Below, one piece after another: positions 62,635-64,000 of a stretch of DNA of 64,000 nucleotides (position 1 is its first letter; each line of letters begins with the position of its first letter). Both the position numbers and the translations under genes were made by a program. The notes beneath the pieces are model-generated. The model ran no database searches and had not been told where the DNA came from. It worked only from the letters and a program-made list of their open reading frames with translations. This DNA comes from Streptomyces sp. A 4/2 (GTDB lineage: Bacteria > Actinomycetota > Actinomycetes > Streptomycetales > Streptomycetaceae): positions 1-64,000 of the forward strand of contig NZ_CALNVW010000044.1 of NCBI RefSeq assembly GCF_940670765.1, read 5' to 3'.

Positions 62635-63390
62635 TCAGGCTACGAGGACCTCCACGCCGAGTATCTTGAGTTGCTCGATGACCGTGTCGTGAGGATCGGC
62701 GTCGGTGATCAGCCCGGTGATCTTCTCCCACGGCAGGACGCGGTACGGCGACGCCGTACCGATCTTCTCGCAGGAGGCGAGGATGTAGGTGTCCGCGGCC
62801 CGCGCGGACAGGGCACGCTTCATCGCCGCCTCCTCGGCGTCCCCTGTGGTCAGTCCGGCCTCGGGGTGGACGCCGGTGATGCCGAGCAGGCACAGGTCGG
62901 CGTAGACGTTCTGCGCGGCCTCGACCGCGGCGGCGCCGCAGGTGACCGCCGAGTGCTTGAAGACGCGCCCCCCGAGGAGCAAGAGCTCCGCCCGCGGGTG
63001 GTTGATCAGAGCCGTGGCGATCGTCGGGCTGTGGGTGATCACCGTGCAGGCGAGGTCCTTCGGGAGCGCCCGCGCCACGGCGAGGGCGGTGGTGCCGCCG
63101 TCGAGGATCACCGAGCCGCCCGGCCGCACCAGTGCGGCGGCCACTGAGGCGACCTTCCGCTTGCCGTCCGGGGCCACCGCCTGCCGGGCGTCGTAGTCCA
63201 CCACTGCGGGAGACGCGGGCAGCGCGCCACCGTACACCCTTTGGCACAACCCCTCGGCGGCGAGATCGCGAAGGTCACGTCGCACGCTGTCCTCGGAAAT
63301 GCCCAGTTCGGCGGCGACGTCCTTGGCCACGATCTTGCCCCGCCGGGCGAGCAGATCGAGCAGGTGCTCGCGTCGTTCAGCAGCCAGCAT
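62635..63390 (-). CDS. DeoR-family transcriptional repressor
   Basis: This ~251-residue protein has an N-terminal helix-turn-helix (HLLDLLARRGKIVAKDVAAE, LGISEDSVRRDLRDLAAEGL) and the DeoR sugar-phosphate sensor (GGSVILDGGTTALAVARALP, LLLGGRVFKHSAVTCGAAAV, DAEEAAMKRALSARAADTYI). ATG 63390 is favoured by the spacing from AAGGA. It is divergent from the DUF4406-Nudix operon and probably represses it in response to a phosphorylated sugar or nucleoside. Confidence 0.9.
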   Translation of the reverse strand: MLAAERREHLLDLLARRGKIVAKDVAAELGISEDSVRRDLRDLAAEGLCQRVYGGALPASPAVVDYDARQAVAPDGKRKVASVAAALVRPGGSVILDGGTTALAVARALPKDLACTVITHSPTIATALINHPRAELLLLGGRVFKHSAVTCGAAAVEAAQNVYADLCLLGITGVHPEAGLTTGDAEEAAMKRALSARAADTYILASCEKIGTASPYRVLPWEKITGLITDADPHDTVIEQLKILGVEVLVA

Positions 63391-63438
63391 TCGCATTCCT
63401 TCCCGTTCTTGCACGATTCTGCATGTATCTTAGCCGCC
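63391..63438. promoter_or_regulatory. Divergent promoter with TGCA palindrome
   Basis: TGCACGATTCTGCA (63410-63423) lies in the 48-bp gap between deoR and the divergent operon. TGCA half-sites separated by six bases, plus the AT-rich tail to 63432, make it the likely DeoR operator. Confidence 0.5.
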
Positions 63439-63822
63439 ATGACCGACAAGCCCCTGCTCATCCTCATCGCAGGTCCCTACCGTTCCGGCACCGACGGCGA
63501 CCCGCAGGCCATGGCCGCCAACCTCGCCCGCCTGGAAACCGCGGCCTGGCCCGTCTTCGCGGCCGGACATCTCCCCGTGATCGGCGAGTGGATCGCCCTG
63601 CCCGTCCTCCACTCCGCCGGCGCGGGCCCCACCGACCCCCTCGCCGACCAGGTGCTCTACCCGACCGCCGACCGGCTGCTCGCCCATTGCGACGCCGTGC
63701 TGCGCCTGCCGGGCGGATCCGTCGGCGCCGACCAGGACGTCGCCACCGCCCGCCACCGCGGCCTGCCCGTCTACCACGACATCGCCGAGATTCCGCGCCG
63801 CACTCCGCAGGAGACCATGTGA
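63439..63822 (+). CDS. DUF4406 (nucleoside deoxyribosyltransferase-like) protein
   Basis: This 127-residue Rossmann-like protein starts at ATG 63439. It opens with the conserved LLILIAGPYRSGTDGDPQAM, whose GPYxSG contacts the base/phosphate in nucleoside 2-deoxyribosyltransferase relatives, and continues NLARLETAAWPVFAAGHLPV and CDAVLRLPGGSVGADQDVAT. It is coupled by GTGA to a Nudix gene. With the DeoR regulator, a nucleoside or nucleotide-sugar salvage or processing role is the simplest reading. Confidence 0.8.
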   Translation: MTDKPLLILIAGPYRSGTDGDPQAMAANLARLETAAWPVFAAGHLPVIGEWIALPVLHSAGAGPTDPLADQVLYPTADRLLAHCDAVLRLPGGSVGADQDVATARHRGLPVYHDIAEIPRRTPQETM

Positions 63823-64000
63823 CGAGCAGCCCGGGTGTCGACACCCCCGATCACCGCGGACGCACCGGTCTCCACCTCGCCGGACGCGACCTCGGCCGCA
63901 ACCCCGACGTCCGGATACGCGACGTCGAACTCACCTCCCAGGGCTGGCACGTCCTGCGCCGCACCACCTTCGACTACCGGCGCCGCGACGGAAGGTGGGA
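63819..64000 (+). CDS. Nudix hydrolase, cut by the right edge
   Basis: GTG 63819 overlaps the previous stop (GTGA). The visible 60 residues end VRIRDVELTSQGWHVLRRTT, FDYRRRDGRW, the N-terminal strand pattern of NudF/NudK-type ADP-ribose or GDP-mannose pyrophosphatases. The Nudix box lies beyond the window. It is a seventh Nudix gene locus, unrelated in position to the 14-28 kb operon. Confidence 0.7.
   Translation, partial: MTSSPGVDTPDHRGRTGLHLAGRDLGRNPDVRIRDVELTSQGWHVLRRTTFDYRRRDGRW

Noticed and set aside
1..64000. tRNA or rRNA genes
   Set aside because: I looked for T-loop-like GGTTCGAATCC segments and rRNA motifs and found none with supporting stems.

Overview
The window is high-GC actinobacterial DNA, almost certainly Streptomyces. 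The evidence is the strong third-position GC bias, GTG/TTG starts, many ATGA/GTGA stop-start overlaps, and families typical of that genus (WhiB, RacP, CU044_5270, DUF6262, treble-clef/GIY-YIG proteins). It is an accessory region of the kind found in chromosome arms or on large plasmids: at least ten insertion sequences or transposon fragments lie among short operons, and many genes are truncated or frameshifted. I saw no rRNA or tRNA gene.

Layout. 1-14 kb: a lipoprotein/HAD pair, a divergent alpha/beta hydrolase-MarR pair around a near-perfect inverted-repeat operator, IS21 and IS5 debris, two unknown proteins, a tiny secreted peptide, a large secreted lectin/pore-former-like protein, an ECF sigma factor with its CU044_5270 partner, and a DUF2975-XRE pair. 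14.3-28.6 kb: one minus-strand, translationally coupled operon of about 13 genes. It carries six Nudix domains (one fused between two methyltransferase domains, one on a GNAT, one on a phosphotransferase, three in one protein), further methyltransferases, a VanX-like dipeptidase, a PIG-L deacetylase, a second phosphotransferase, an MFS protein and an ABC exporter. It begins with a 47-residue peptide gene directly before the exporter. I read it as an undescribed, possibly RiPP-type, biosynthetic locus. 28.7-35 kb: a graveyard of IS5, IS701, Tn3 and IS4 pieces. 35.5-36.7 kb: a 25-codon gene ending AYAWYGWI followed by a cytochrome P450, the architecture of an atropopeptide (tryptorubin-type) RiPP cluster.

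36.8-45.2 kb: a WhiB fragment, a frameshifted unknown gene, an MFS exporter with a TetR regulator and a visible promoter/operator, a RacP fragment, and a universal stress protein-alcohol dehydrogenase-PPK2 group. 45.5-49 kb: a non-coding block with six copies of a 10-mer, then an intact IS1182 element and an IS5 element. 49-60 kb: a HEAT-repeat protein, several small unknown coupled genes, remnants of a Tn554-like integrase/DUF6262 module, another IS5 element, and a three-repeat type I-E-like CRISPR mini-array with no cas genes. 60-64 kb: a suppressor-of-fused protein, a frameshifted ISL3 element, and a DeoR regulator divergent from a DUF4406-Nudix operon cut by the window edge.

A recurrent feature is the single-base indel in C/G runs, with two 14-bp tandem duplications. 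Whether these are real decay or assembly errors cannot be told from the sequence alone and matters for several calls below.
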